From Phycomyces blakesleeanus NRRL 1555(-) (taxonomy: Eukaryota > Mucoromycota > Mucoromycetes > Mucorales > Phycomycetaceae): a stretch of DNA of 42,351 bases. The notes under the pieces were generated by a model that ran no database searches, was not told the origin of the DNA, and worked only from the letters and a program-made list of their open reading frames with translations. The stretch is taken from assembly GCF_001638985.1 (NCBI RefSeq), contig NW_017265140.1, forward strand, positions 1,791,681 through 1,834,031. Reading direction: 5' to 3'. Position numbers and translations under genes: made by a program. Within the stretch, counting starts at the first letter, position 1. Each line of letters opens with the position of its first letter. Positions 32,400 to 42,351 of the stretch are shown here, in pieces.

Positions 32400-35115
32400 T
32401 ATGATAAAAGCCTGAGATTTGACTAGCAAAATGGATTTGTATTGGTCATGATTCGTCTTTAACGTCTATGTTGATTAAAGCAGTTTGTGAGAGAGCAGTA
32501 AAGAAGTGTATAAAGTATTAATGGTATGTGGAAGAGAGTTGTTTTGACGCGTTCTGTTTGGATAGGTGTTTTTTTTTTATAAAACTCATGACGTCTTAAT
32601 CATGAGTTGCTGTTCTTTTTTATTATTTTTATTATGATAGTTTGATAATATATTATAAAATTCGGTTTTTTTCTTATTCCTTTTTCGGTTTTCTTTTATC
32701 TTTTAGCCTTGACAACATATATATATTATTACTATTTTACTTCTTTATTTAATATCTACGCTTAAAATATGGGTTTTGGGTTTTAAAGAAGTATCACTTA
32801 TATTCTGAAGGACGTGCTGTGCAGGCACTTGTTTTACTTTTTGTTTTTTTCTCTTTTGCCTCTTTTTTTGTTTTATTTCTTTTTATGTCACATAAGGTCC
32901 GTGCTGTCCGTGCAGCATCACATGTGTCATGGGGCTTAGAGAAGCATAGTAGCAATAGTGGTCCAGACTTTACTTTAGCATGAAAACATTTAAATGATGT
33001 CTTCGGATTGGTGGACTATATGCATGTCAAATTATTCAGTTGCTATGGACCCCATCCCCTTTTTTATTCTACTTTCTGTTGTGATTCTGTTAACAAGGCT
33101 TATGCTTTTGAACAGCCACTTGTCGAGACACTATATATGCCTCTGTGTTCATTTTAGCTGTATTACTGATATACAAAGTATTAATCGGCTAGACGTTAAA
33201 CTACAATAAAGAAGTGTAAAGTTGTGTTGATTATAAAGCTTTAATTAAAGTCGTGTATATTTATTTGTTTGTTTTCTTGTTTGTTTGTTTCACATGCTGT
33301 GACTTTATTAGTTTAAGAAGCACCCCGAAAAAAATTGCTGCTTATATCTTTTCTTTTCTTTCGTGTGAAAGACTTCCACTTTTCTTCTAGCTTTTTCATC
33401 AGTGTCTTGAGTTAATAAACACAAAGTGTAGGAATACTTTCTTGAAATAAAAGTACTTTCAGTGCTTCAGTATGAAGGGATTGACAGCCTGACTATTGAA
33501 AGTCGTTGGTACCTCAAGTTAAAGCATCGTTCTTAGAGTAAAATAAAAGTAAAAAGAAGAACAGGGTCTAGCCTAGTGTTTGTCAATCGATCTTGGTTTG
33601 TACTACTTTATAAACCAATCATAATCCAACCGAGAAATTAATACAGCATAACCCAACTGCCTGAAACACTTTACATTTATATGTGTTCAAATATACACCA
33701 TTCTATCGATAATTATAATTATTTATATAAGTTACATTATACACCATGAAAAAGTAGTGGTACTTGCAATTGGGCTAGCCTGGTCACAGATAGATCAAGC
33801 TAGTAAAAATGGCTATTACATATATATAAATCACCTTTTAAAGGCTCTGCTTATTTACTATTTTTTTCTGTTATTGCTCAGACTGACTAACGGCACAATA
33901 TGAAAGCAAAGAGACAATCTACTGCTACTGAACGTATAGGTTTTGTTTGGTTGGGAGCAAGACGCTATCGATTACTAATTATCGATTTATAGGATCTAGT
34001 GCTTTTGATATTTTGCGCTTGTATACCAAACTCAACTGGATGCACGAATAACCTAGAAATAATACTCTGTTGGATTAAAGGCTTTGATTTATAACTTTTG
34101 TTTTGTAATACAATATAATGCACTACAGTAGTGTATAGTATGATTCCACTTATTACTTTGAGGTTCATAGTCTAGCTTTGGTTTGCTTGAGACTATTTTA
34201 GTTTGAAGCACGGAGCCTTTGTATAAATGAACCTTTTTTATGGTCGATTAAGTATGAGTGTACTGGAAATGATATTGTTTAAGATTTCTACAAGCATATG
34301 CAAATGCACACCAATGGTAATCATAGCTTTTCAATTATAGAAAATCAAAAATCGAATCAAATAACCAATGTTTTTTTTTGGCTTTAAGTAACCTGGTGAG
34401 AGACATTGTGATCCACCTCTTCGAGGTTTATTATATTACAATTACTCGAATGTTGATCAAAATATCCGATTTTTTCACTCTCAAAAAGCATAGAACCCTG
34501 AAATTTGGGAAACTTGCACCACTTTAATAAGCTCTTTAAATGCCCAATAGCAAAAATACGAGTTGTTTCTAAAAGTACAATTTTTTTTTAGTTGAATACA
34601 TAAACCAGACACTCTAAAAAGCATCAATTTAGAGTGTTCAAAAGTTAGAGATATTTTTTTTAAAGAAAAGAGAATATTATTTAGCATAAGAGACATTATA
34701 GAATAGCTATATATCTATATATGCTCTACATAACAGAATATCAGCTTGTATAAACGTTTATATGAAGAAAGCCGTCCTATATTCTGACATTACAAGCATA
34801 CGCTGGAAGCAAAGAGTGGAGTACAAATAAAGCCACAATCTTTTTTCCTAAAAAAGGCAATGACTTTGGCAGACACTCTTGAAATGGACGGCTGTGTAAT
34901 ATATGTCATGATATTTTATATTGCCCTTTAAGAGAAAAGAAAAATACATAGGATACTTTTTATGTGTTCCATTAAATAGCATACTTGAAGTCTTTGTTTC
35001 AGATTTATTAATTAAAATTATGATAGTAAATTGGTGTAAAGAAGTAAAAAAGAAAAAAAATGGGAAAATTTAAATTAATAAGGGCATTTTTTCTTTTTTT
35101 TGGGGGGTTAAATAC
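32400..35115. other. 2.7 kb without a supported gene
   Basis: AT-rich DNA beyond the array. It contains poly-T stretches, a GTTT microsatellite near 33,262-33,290 and scattered short ORFs (32,994-33,209; 33,965-34,168; 34,481-34,696) with no recognisable domain. The first few hundred bases may hold the promoter of the array gene. Confidence 0.4.
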
Positions 35116-35204
35116 CTGTCTCCAAGGTGAATATGTGCAGTGTATACATCCCAGTCTTTCTTCACATATAGACGCACAAACCAGCTTGTCCACCGATATC
35201 TTGG
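35116..35204 (-). CDS. Possible orphan internal exon, 89 nt
   Basis: On the minus strand TTGGTACAG precedes and GACAG/GTATTT follows an 89-nt block whose phase-0 frame reads PRYRWTSWFVRLYVKKDW, then VYTAHIHLGDR. It is richer in GC than its flanks. No connecting exons were found and the family is not recognised, so it may be a relic. Confidence 0.22.
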
Positions 35205-35454
35205 CTGTACCAATATAAAATATAGAGTATAAGGTGGTTTGCTTTTTATGTCTTCTTGTAGACTGTGTAGAGGCTCATTGGTAAATTAGAGCCTACGACT
35301 TCCTACAAACAAAAGTCTTATTTTGTAAACTGGTATTACTGATCGGTGGTGCAGACACCCTTTGTGTACCCACAAGTGAAAGAATCATAGCAGGGTCCAT
35401 TGACAGGGATACTGTTACCCATACGAAGGTTTAAAGACCGTATGGTACTCACTT

Positions 35455-36185
35455 ACAATCGTTGAGAGAGGACTGTGTATTCAAAACCCCTTCACTGTGC
35501 TGTAACCAAAACAAAAAAAAATCTTTTTAACGATGGCTTGAATCTTCTTTCGACATTCCGCCATCCCAGTCGAGGATCTTCATTCCTGTTGGGGATCGTC
35601 ATTCATATTGTATTGCAACTCAAAGTGGACCAAAAGCGACGCAATACGAAAAGGAAGCGCACTCTTTTGAAAAATAAAATAAAAAATGAAATACTCTTTA
35701 TTTTATCTTTTTGACGACTGTTCACTGTATATGCGGCTCTAACAAAAAATAAGCCCTTGGTCAAACCTTCGTGTCCCTATAAGCTTCGCACTGCGTTCAA
35801 AGGCGACAATCATCGCCACTCTATTCTTTTCTATTTTCAACCCTGTACTAACAACAACTTCGCACTGCGTTCAAAGGCGACAGTCATCGCCACTCTATTC
35901 TTTTCTTTTTTCAACCCTGTACTAACAACAACTTCGCACTGCGTTCAAAGGCGACAGTCATCGCCACTCTATTCTTTTCTTTTTTCAACCCTGTACTAAC
36001 AACAACTTCGCACTGCGTTCAAAGGCGACAGTCATCGCCACTCTATTCTTTTCTTTTTTCAACCCTGTACCAACAACAACTTCGCACTGCTCTCAAAGTC
36101 GACAGTCATCGCCACTCTATTCTTTTCTTTTTTCAACCCTGTACCAACAACAACTTCGCACTGCGTTCAAAGTCGACAATACCAA
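35455..36185 (+). repeat. Repeat region containing six 74-bp tandem units
   Basis: Units begin at 35,785, 35,859, 35,933, 36,007, 36,081 and 36,155, each TTCGCACTGCGTTCAAAGGC, a CATCGCCACTCTATTC block, a CT-rich stretch and CCCTGTACTAACAACAAC. The 74-bp period is exact and the middle units are nearly identical, which indicates recent amplification. The leading part (GAGAGAGGACTGTGTATTCA, TTTTTAACGATGGCTTGAA) matches 40,125-40,215. ORFs across it (35,475-35,999) translate the repeat and are not called. Confidence 0.9.
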
Positions 36186-36189
36186 TCAT

Positions 36190-37410
36190 ACTATCTTTCT
36201 TATTTTATCACTACTGAAAAATAAAAATAAAAATAATAACCATATAATCAAACTTCAGCACTCGGAACCCATATACTCTGTTCTTTTATATCTGAAGTGA
36301 CATATACTACTATTCTCAGAACTGTCTTTTTACTTTCGCATGCACATGATATCTATATACTTATACCTTCAACACCTTCTTCAATGAAAATGACCCTATC
36401 CTATCACACATAATTTTTAAAAATTCTTACTTTTAGTATATCTTTAAATATCCAGTTCTAGACCAAACAGCCATTGTCTAACACAAAGTCCTGCCATAGT
36501 AATCTCTCTTTATAGATGCACAACATAATCCTCAAACCTATATTTTTAAAAAAAAGAAACATATATTGGGCTTATTATAATATTTTAATTTTTCAACTAA
36601 ATTAGTTACTAATATAATATATATTATAAAAGTACAGTGACATTAAAGACATATCATAAAAACCATTAGACAGAGCAATAGAGTAACCATGTCATATTTT
36701 GCAAGCACCAACATTTGTGTCAGAGATATACATTTTTATTTTGTTTAACCTTACTTATATTTAGGTTAAGTGGTAAGCGCTGTTACTACTTCAAGCCAGG
36801 TCCGGCGTTCAATTCTCAATAGAGTATATGTTTGGGGTTTTTTTAGTTTTATATATCATGATAGAATCTTTTAATTTTTTTTAAAAAAAAAATTAGTAAG
36901 AATTATATATTTTAGTAAGATTATATTTTTGAGTGATTAATTATTCCATGTATTATTCGAGAACAATTAATAGATTAGTATTATCTTTATAGTTCTGGCA
37001 AATGTTATGTTTTTATACTAATCATATAAAATGATTAATATATTAAATAAAGAAACTATAATAGTTATTGCTTTATTCAAGCATATTATTTTCAGTCGCG
37101 ACTCTCAACAAAATAAAGTAAGATAAAAATTTTCAAAATCTGACTTTTATATTAATCAAGGTAAAGCAAGTGATAGAATCTCAAAAAAGCAATAGATTTG
37201 ATTGCTTCATAGTTTAAATACCAAGTTAACAGTAAAAAAAAAATCATTTAATATTTTCACTTTTATATTTTTTTGTAATAAGCATTAATTAAAGACAATA
37301 GCATTTTTACCTCTTATTTTTCTCATTATTTTTTCTATTTTTAATATTTACTTTTTATTGTATATGCAAGTAGTCACAATTTTTTTTCAGAATTAGAGGT
37401 AAATGTTTGA
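36190..37410. other. AT-rich spacer without a supported gene
   Basis: No ORF of interest. It contains the tRNA-like fossil listed separately and AT-rich runs. Confidence 0.4.
36765..36820 (+). other. tRNA-like fossil with A and B boxes
   Basis: TAGGTTAAGTGG resembles box A and GCGTTCAATTCTC, about 38 nt downstream, matches box B. No complete cloverleaf is evident. The box B resembles that at about 1,985 (minus strand), so both may derive from one SINE family. Confidence 0.4.
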
Positions 37411-37414
37411 TCAC

Positions 37415-37538
37415 TTGGTGTAGACAGACTAAAAGCTCAAAAAAAGACCAAAATTAATTAAAACTCTTGCCCAATGATATGACTTAAAATTTGTTCTTCT
37501 TTTGCACTTTTTTTGAACTTTTAGTCTGTCTACACCAA
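37415..37538. mobile_element. 124-bp MITE with ~30-bp terminal inverted repeats
   Basis: Starts TTGGTGTAGACAGACTAAAA and ends with its reverse complement (TTTTAGTCTGTCTACACCAA). The inverted match continues through GTTCAAAAAAAG with one or two mismatches. The interior is AT-rich and non-coding. No clear target duplication is visible. It is probably mobilised in trans by a Tc1-like or other DDE transposase. Confidence 0.75.
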
Positions 37539-37674
37539 TTTTTTTTTGTTCTGACATCATTTTATCACATAGATGAATATGTGAGCAAAGACATGCATTG
37601 TTTATAGATTAATTCAATTTTTTCTTCTTCTCCTAATATATATATATAGTTATTATATTCTACTCGGACAGCAA

Positions 37675-37963
37675 TATTCGATTCATTTTAATTTTCTACC
37701 AACCTGCCCACTATACAAAATCCCGGCGGCCATCTAATCGTAGCATGATTCAAACTCCGAAAAAAATTTAAAGACCGATATTGCGCCTCTAATGCCACTT
37801 TTCTGTTACTCTTCTCTATTAGCTATCGATAGAACCAAAAAGCATACAGATACAATTGATAGAAGGTGAGAAAAGTAGAATTTTACGAATTTTTTTTTGG
37901 TAAAATATTGATTTCTTGAAAAAAAAATAAAAAAATTAAATATTATAAATGCCGACTGAAACC
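37675..37963 (+). repeat. Dispersed ~300-bp repeat, copy B
   Basis: Same orientation and order of blocks as 15,649-15,959, ending likewise at ATAAATGCCGACTGAA. It differs by scattered substitutions and small gaps. Confidence 0.75.
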
Positions 37964-40124
37964 TGTTTTACTTTTATTTTTACTCTCAATTTATCTATTT
38001 ATTTTACTGTTATACTTTTGAATGATATATAGCTTGTTAAGGCGTTCTACATTATAAGAATTATATATGTACAGAGAAGTTATATTTATATAATAATAAT
38101 TCGCACAACCACTTTTATCAAGCAATAACATGTCAATTTTTTCTTCCTTTTTGTTTCTAGAAATTCCGATGAATCTTAGAAAAGAAGTAAATCATGGAGC
38201 TGCGATTGTGTGATGTCACAAGAGAAAATCATTTGGCTCTTCGTACGGGATTGAAATCAGAGAGATCCAAACGAGATCTCAAGATCTTTTAAGCTTCTAT
38301 AGATTTAAGCAAAGAATTTATAGGCCGTGGATTACTAAAAAGAAGACAATAATAAAGAGATAATGTTATCTGAAATTACATATAATCGTATTTGAACATT
38401 GGTGTGATTAACTAGTGCACCTGAACAATCACTCAACGCCCAATATTATCAGAGACATTGCGGTTGAGACGAATAGATAAAAAAATTGTGTAGGTGTACT
38501 GGGGACTGGTGTCTTTTGACATAATAAACTATCTGGATAAGTTAAGCGGTTTGAAGGAATGAAATAAACCCTCTGTGAATACAAGAAGAGTAAGATAAAC
38601 TAACAAAGCTAGGCAATACATTATCAGTGTAGAAGAAAAATGAAAATCTTGAGTAGGATTGGGTCATGGGACCAAGATACACAGCAATACCAATAAAATG
38701 TAGATTTACTACAAATATCTTCTGGTTTATCCAGAGAGAGAGTGTATGGGTGCATAATAGCTGCTATATCTGATATTAAATATGTGCACGGATCACTCTT
38801 GACAGGATCTATTGTTGAAGGATACGAACGGAACCGTTTTTAGCATGTAACTTGGGTGTAGTACCAATGCCGATTTGAGAAATGTTTGGTTCCGGCTATT
38901 GAGGTAAATAGCTTGCCAGATTCCACAGGTTAAATCAATAGTGAGTCATTCATATTTTACTGGTGTCGTTTAACCGTCCGCGGTCATGTTTTATATATGT
39001 AAAAATATCATATATTTGATACAGGGGAGGATCAAAGGGGTTGAACTGGATGCTGAGCGCTGGGACTTTAGGTAAGTTGTTCCGTGTGCTAGAGACTTGC
39101 TCAAACATGTTTTATTGGCAATTATTCTGCATCAACGGTCTAGTAATATTATTAAAACAAGGCAAAATAAAATACAATACAATAGTAATGTATGTAATAT
39201 AAGATATCAAATTCAGCAATACCTGTTTATGTTATAGAGTAAATTGGTTTGTATGTGTGTGCAGGATGATATTCCCAGAAGCGTTGTATTTGTTATTCAT
39301 GATTAATATTACTATTTAATCTACACTTTGAGGTTTGCGTTCTTGTTGATATTGAAACGTAGGGAGTGGTGGGTTCGGTTTCGACCATCATGCCAATGGT
39401 AACAATAATTGTGACGTAGACAAACTCCCTAACACCCTCTCTTTCTTCATTTGGGATTTATCACAATCCCTCTTTTAGCGTCTTGTATTGACACATAGGG
39501 TACTTGTAAGAGGTATTGTAACTCATTACAATACTACTGCGAGGAGGGCCATTCAAGTTGGACAGTCTTTACACCCGGGTTACTATCTAGCACAGGTTCT
39601 ATATTCTTAATGGAGGTGTGGTAACGATGGACAGTAAACTACTTCAAGAGGATACGTTCTCGAGACAATAGATGTTCACTCCAATAGTTAGGATGAGTCA
39701 AATAATATTTATTTGACTAGGCGTATAGGGATGAGAATCAGTTGTCAAAATAATAAAATGGGAAAAGTGTTTTTAACGTGGTAAAAAGAGATACTTCATT
39801 CATTTTCATTAAACTTCATATATGGGCCTCCTCTGCTTCTTCCTCTCGCTCCTCTCATCTACACTTCGTTCTCCTTTCTTCTTCAAATTCATTCTCTGAG
39901 GAGAGGCGGCCGCCAACAACCACGCACACGTTCACAGTATCCATATCCGTTCTTCCATTTTTTGATACATTACCTCTTTTGATTAGGGCACCTTTTCTAC
40001 AACGATCCCGTCAGTATTTCTTCCTTGTTGTTGTTCAACCTATACTTAAACCTATAGAAAGATATACTATATTATAGTGTAGTATAGTATAACGTATTAA
40101 AATAAAATTAATAATGAAATATTT
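37964..40124. other. 2.2 kb without a supported gene
   Basis: Mixed AT-rich sequence. A pyrimidine-rich ORF at 39,778-40,077 contains a NotI-like GCGGCCGC but has no protein-like features. Nothing else was recognised on either strand. Confidence 0.4.
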
Positions 40125-40480
40125 ACTTTTCAGAGAGGACTGTCTATCAAAAATCACCTTCACTGAGCCACAAGAGAATTAAAAAAAAATTCTTTTTAAC
40201 GATGCCTTGAATATTTTTTTTTACCTACCTCATCCCTTTCGGGAATCCTCAGTCAAACCCCCATGCCTAAATTGACTTTACAATTCTACTGTAATCAACA
40301 CCAACCTCACAACGCTACCAAAACAGACACCAGAAACCTTAACATATTTATTTTCTTTTTCTTTTTTTGACACGTACCAACAACAACACAATGCTATCAA
40401 GATTGACACCGCCAACCACTATATTCAATTCTTTTTTGGGCATACCAATACCAACACAAAGATATCAAAATTTGCACAGA
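40125..40480 (+). repeat. Diverged relative of the 35.5-36.2 kb repeat region
   Basis: AGAGAGGACTGTCTATCAAA, TTTTTAACGATGCCTTGAA and then two to three degenerate units (ACCAACAACAACACAATGC, CACTATATTCAATTCTTTTT) correspond in order to the leader and tandem units at 35,455-36,185. They are much more diverged and not amplified. Confidence 0.65.
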
Positions 40481-41179
40481 GAATGAAACCATTCATAATA
40501 TTTTTTTGTAATATGTATTGGAGGTAATGTATTTAAAGGCGAAAAAGCTAGAGAATAGCCAAAGCTGATTTAGCTTCGAATATTGTAATGTCTAATGTAG
40601 ATGGAACTGCTATATGATTAAGGACAAATTCAATATCAAGAATAAGTTGGAAGTGGCCGCTCGATATGGATATCCAGTGTGTGGCATTGGATACGCTGAT
40701 TGAGCGTATATGATCTATTAGGTTAAATAAATGGCGAATAAGGTGTCTAGTTCAGGGAATATTCCCTGGGTGGCGACGAGGACGACGAAGATAGCCCCGT
40801 GAGTAGCCATATACGTATGCATAGCTGACCTTCAACTGTTAATACGCTATTGATTTAGATACTAGCGCTTCAAAAGTGATGGTGGTAGCTATAATGATTG
40901 AATATTAGAGATTGAGTGGGATCAGTTTCGTGGCTCATATTAGCATGAGGAGGATACTGAGAGGATATATCCAGAGGTCTGCGATATACAATACAGTGGA
41001 TAATCTAGTGGCTGAATTAAACATACCCGAAACTAACAAATAAGCTAAAGTATGCCGAGTTGCTAATGTTGTTAATTGGGATAGATGATGAGCAGTAATA
41101 ACGTTATGCTAGTGTTATGCGATTCCTTGCAGCCACAGGATAAGTAGCGAATGTAAGTACGGTAAGGCCAAGCTGTAGT
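40481..41179. other. Spacer without a supported gene
   Basis: Somewhat richer in GC than the average of the window, but with frequent stops in all frames. It lies where the second array fades out, and may hold very diverged units or the 3' end of the array transcript. Confidence 0.3.
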
Positions 41180-42351
41180 TAAAAGAGGCAGTAATTAAAT
41201 GTTCAGAGAGTCTTGTTCACTTCTATCCTATGAGGAAACGCGGAGCTCTGATACTTGTCTTGACTGTGAGTACTAGACGAAAGCAAATTACGTTATTTAA
41301 ATTTTCAAATAGCACTGTATACGTTTAGTCTATAATGGAGGCAAAAACTTGATCCTTTAAATCAATTGGAAATACACTACTGAAATGAAAACATTAATAA
41401 AAGAAATAATTTAAAAAATACTTGTATATCTTTAAACAATGATGGGGAGCACAAATTTGTTACTTGATCCTTGATATCAAATACATAAAAAAGATATAGG
41501 TGTCGGTGAATTTCTCAAAAGCCTTTTATATCTTTAACCAGCTTAAATTATTTGGCTTCAACTACACATATACTTCTTATATAAAGCAAGTAGTACTGAG
41601 TGGTCAAAAATTGTTGTATACCTAGAATCCATACCTAAAACTAAAGTTTTAATGTTTAGCATTAAATATGACTGTAAGGTCCTATAGAAACAGCATAAAG
41701 TAGTTATTGAAACAAATACATATGCAGGTATATGATACTCGAGCCCGAAATCTTGATCGTTGGGCTTGTCTGTTTAAAATAATATACAAAAATAATTTGT
41801 AGTAATATATCCAAAGAAACTGGTATACCTGTAACCCTTGATAGAGATTGAGTTTTTTAGCGTTGGGTTTTGCTGTCGAAATAGTAAAAAAAGACAAATA
41901 AAAAAAAAGACAAATATAGCTGTGGCCCACAATAGAGAGTAGAATACTGATACCTGGTATCGGCTGTAAAAAAAATTAGTAAATACAATTTTCAGTGAGA
42001 AAATTTTAAAAACCCCTCCTATGTCTTTAATCCTTAATAAAGAATAGAACCATGATAATTGACCTAAACTACGAAGAGAAAAAAAAATAAGCAAATACAA
42101 GCATCATTCAAAGAAAAATGGGCAACTAAACAATGTATACCTGTAACATATGAATAAGAGTTAGACAATGATCTTTGACACCAACTGTGAAATTATAAGT
42201 ATTTATAACCATCAGTGAATAGATTCACAAAGAGACTTGTATACCTACGGCCCATGATGTAGAGCAGAGCCATAAATTTTGGACTTGGCGATTAAAAGAC
42301 TAGACAAATAAAAGCGACAAGTATAACTGCTAAAGAGTCATGTATACATAT
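41180..42351 (-). repeat. Second block of the 105-bp array, running off the right edge
   Basis: Units with CTTGTATACCT-like and GACTGTAAGG-like blocks recur at roughly 100-bp spacing, in the same orientation as the first array. From 41,943 on it is nearly identical to 24,975-25,385. The part at 41,180-41,942 corresponds to units that are missing at the truncated left end of the first array. Confidence 0.75.

Noticed and set aside
35475..35999. Two plus-strand ORFs over the 74-bp repeat
   Set aside because: 74 is not a multiple of three and the ORFs simply follow the repeat; no domain.
39778..40077. 99-codon Ser/Phe/Leu-rich ORF
   Set aside because: Composition follows a pyrimidine-rich tract; no homologous motif, no splice context.

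Overview
The window reads as a transposon-rich, AT-rich stretch of a fungal nuclear genome, most likely an early-diverging Mucoromycota lineage. The evidence is short GT-AG introns of about 55-62 bp, long poly-T and AT microsatellites, and intron-containing tnp2-type, IS630/Tc1-type and Tc1-type transposases of the kind known from Mucorales-like fungi. I see no rRNA, no CRISPR and no operon structure. I cannot name the species. No conserved housekeeping gene is evident; almost everything recognisable is mobile or repetitive.

Layout. 1-1.06 kb: dead Tc1 transposase (+). 1.2-1.55 kb: small two-exon hypothetical gene (-). 2,202-13,845: one 11.6-kb element with ~325-350 bp terminal inverted repeats, flanked by TA and inserted in a 31-bp satellite. 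Removing it and one TA regenerates a normal satellite unit. Inside it, left to right, are a nearly intact IS630/Tc1-type DD34E transposase (-), low-complexity DNA, two small convergent spliced genes of unknown role, a convergent pair made of a four-exon accessory protein of 370 aa (+) and a four-exon tnp2-type transposase of 979 aa (-), and a small helix-turn-helix ORF (+) that resembles the N-terminus of the IS630-type transposase. 14-19.5 kb: satellite remnants, poly-T, a tRNA-like fossil, a dispersed repeat and no convincing gene. 19.5-25 kb: LTR-like remnant, then two decayed tnp2 copies (+), with a small divergent spliced ORF (-) between them.

25.0-32.2 kb: about 66 tandem units of ~105 bp. 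Read on the minus strand, each looks like a ~44-56-nt exon followed by a ~50-60-nt intron. At the upstream end (31.1-32.37 kb) a candidate start exon joins to nine repeat exons and keeps an open frame although the phase rotates from exon to exon. Elsewhere many units carry stops or broken splice sites. The same array restarts at 41.2 kb, and 41,943-42,351 is nearly identical to 24,975-25,385. This exon-intron minisatellite and the 11.6-kb composite element are the two most unusual things here.

32.4-41.2 kb: little coding sequence; a perfect-period 74-bp tandem repeat with a diverged relative at 40.1-40.5 kb, a small MITE, a second copy of the 15.7-kb dispersed repeat and another tRNA-like fossil. 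All gene models are from reading the sequence only; splice sites and functions are unverified.
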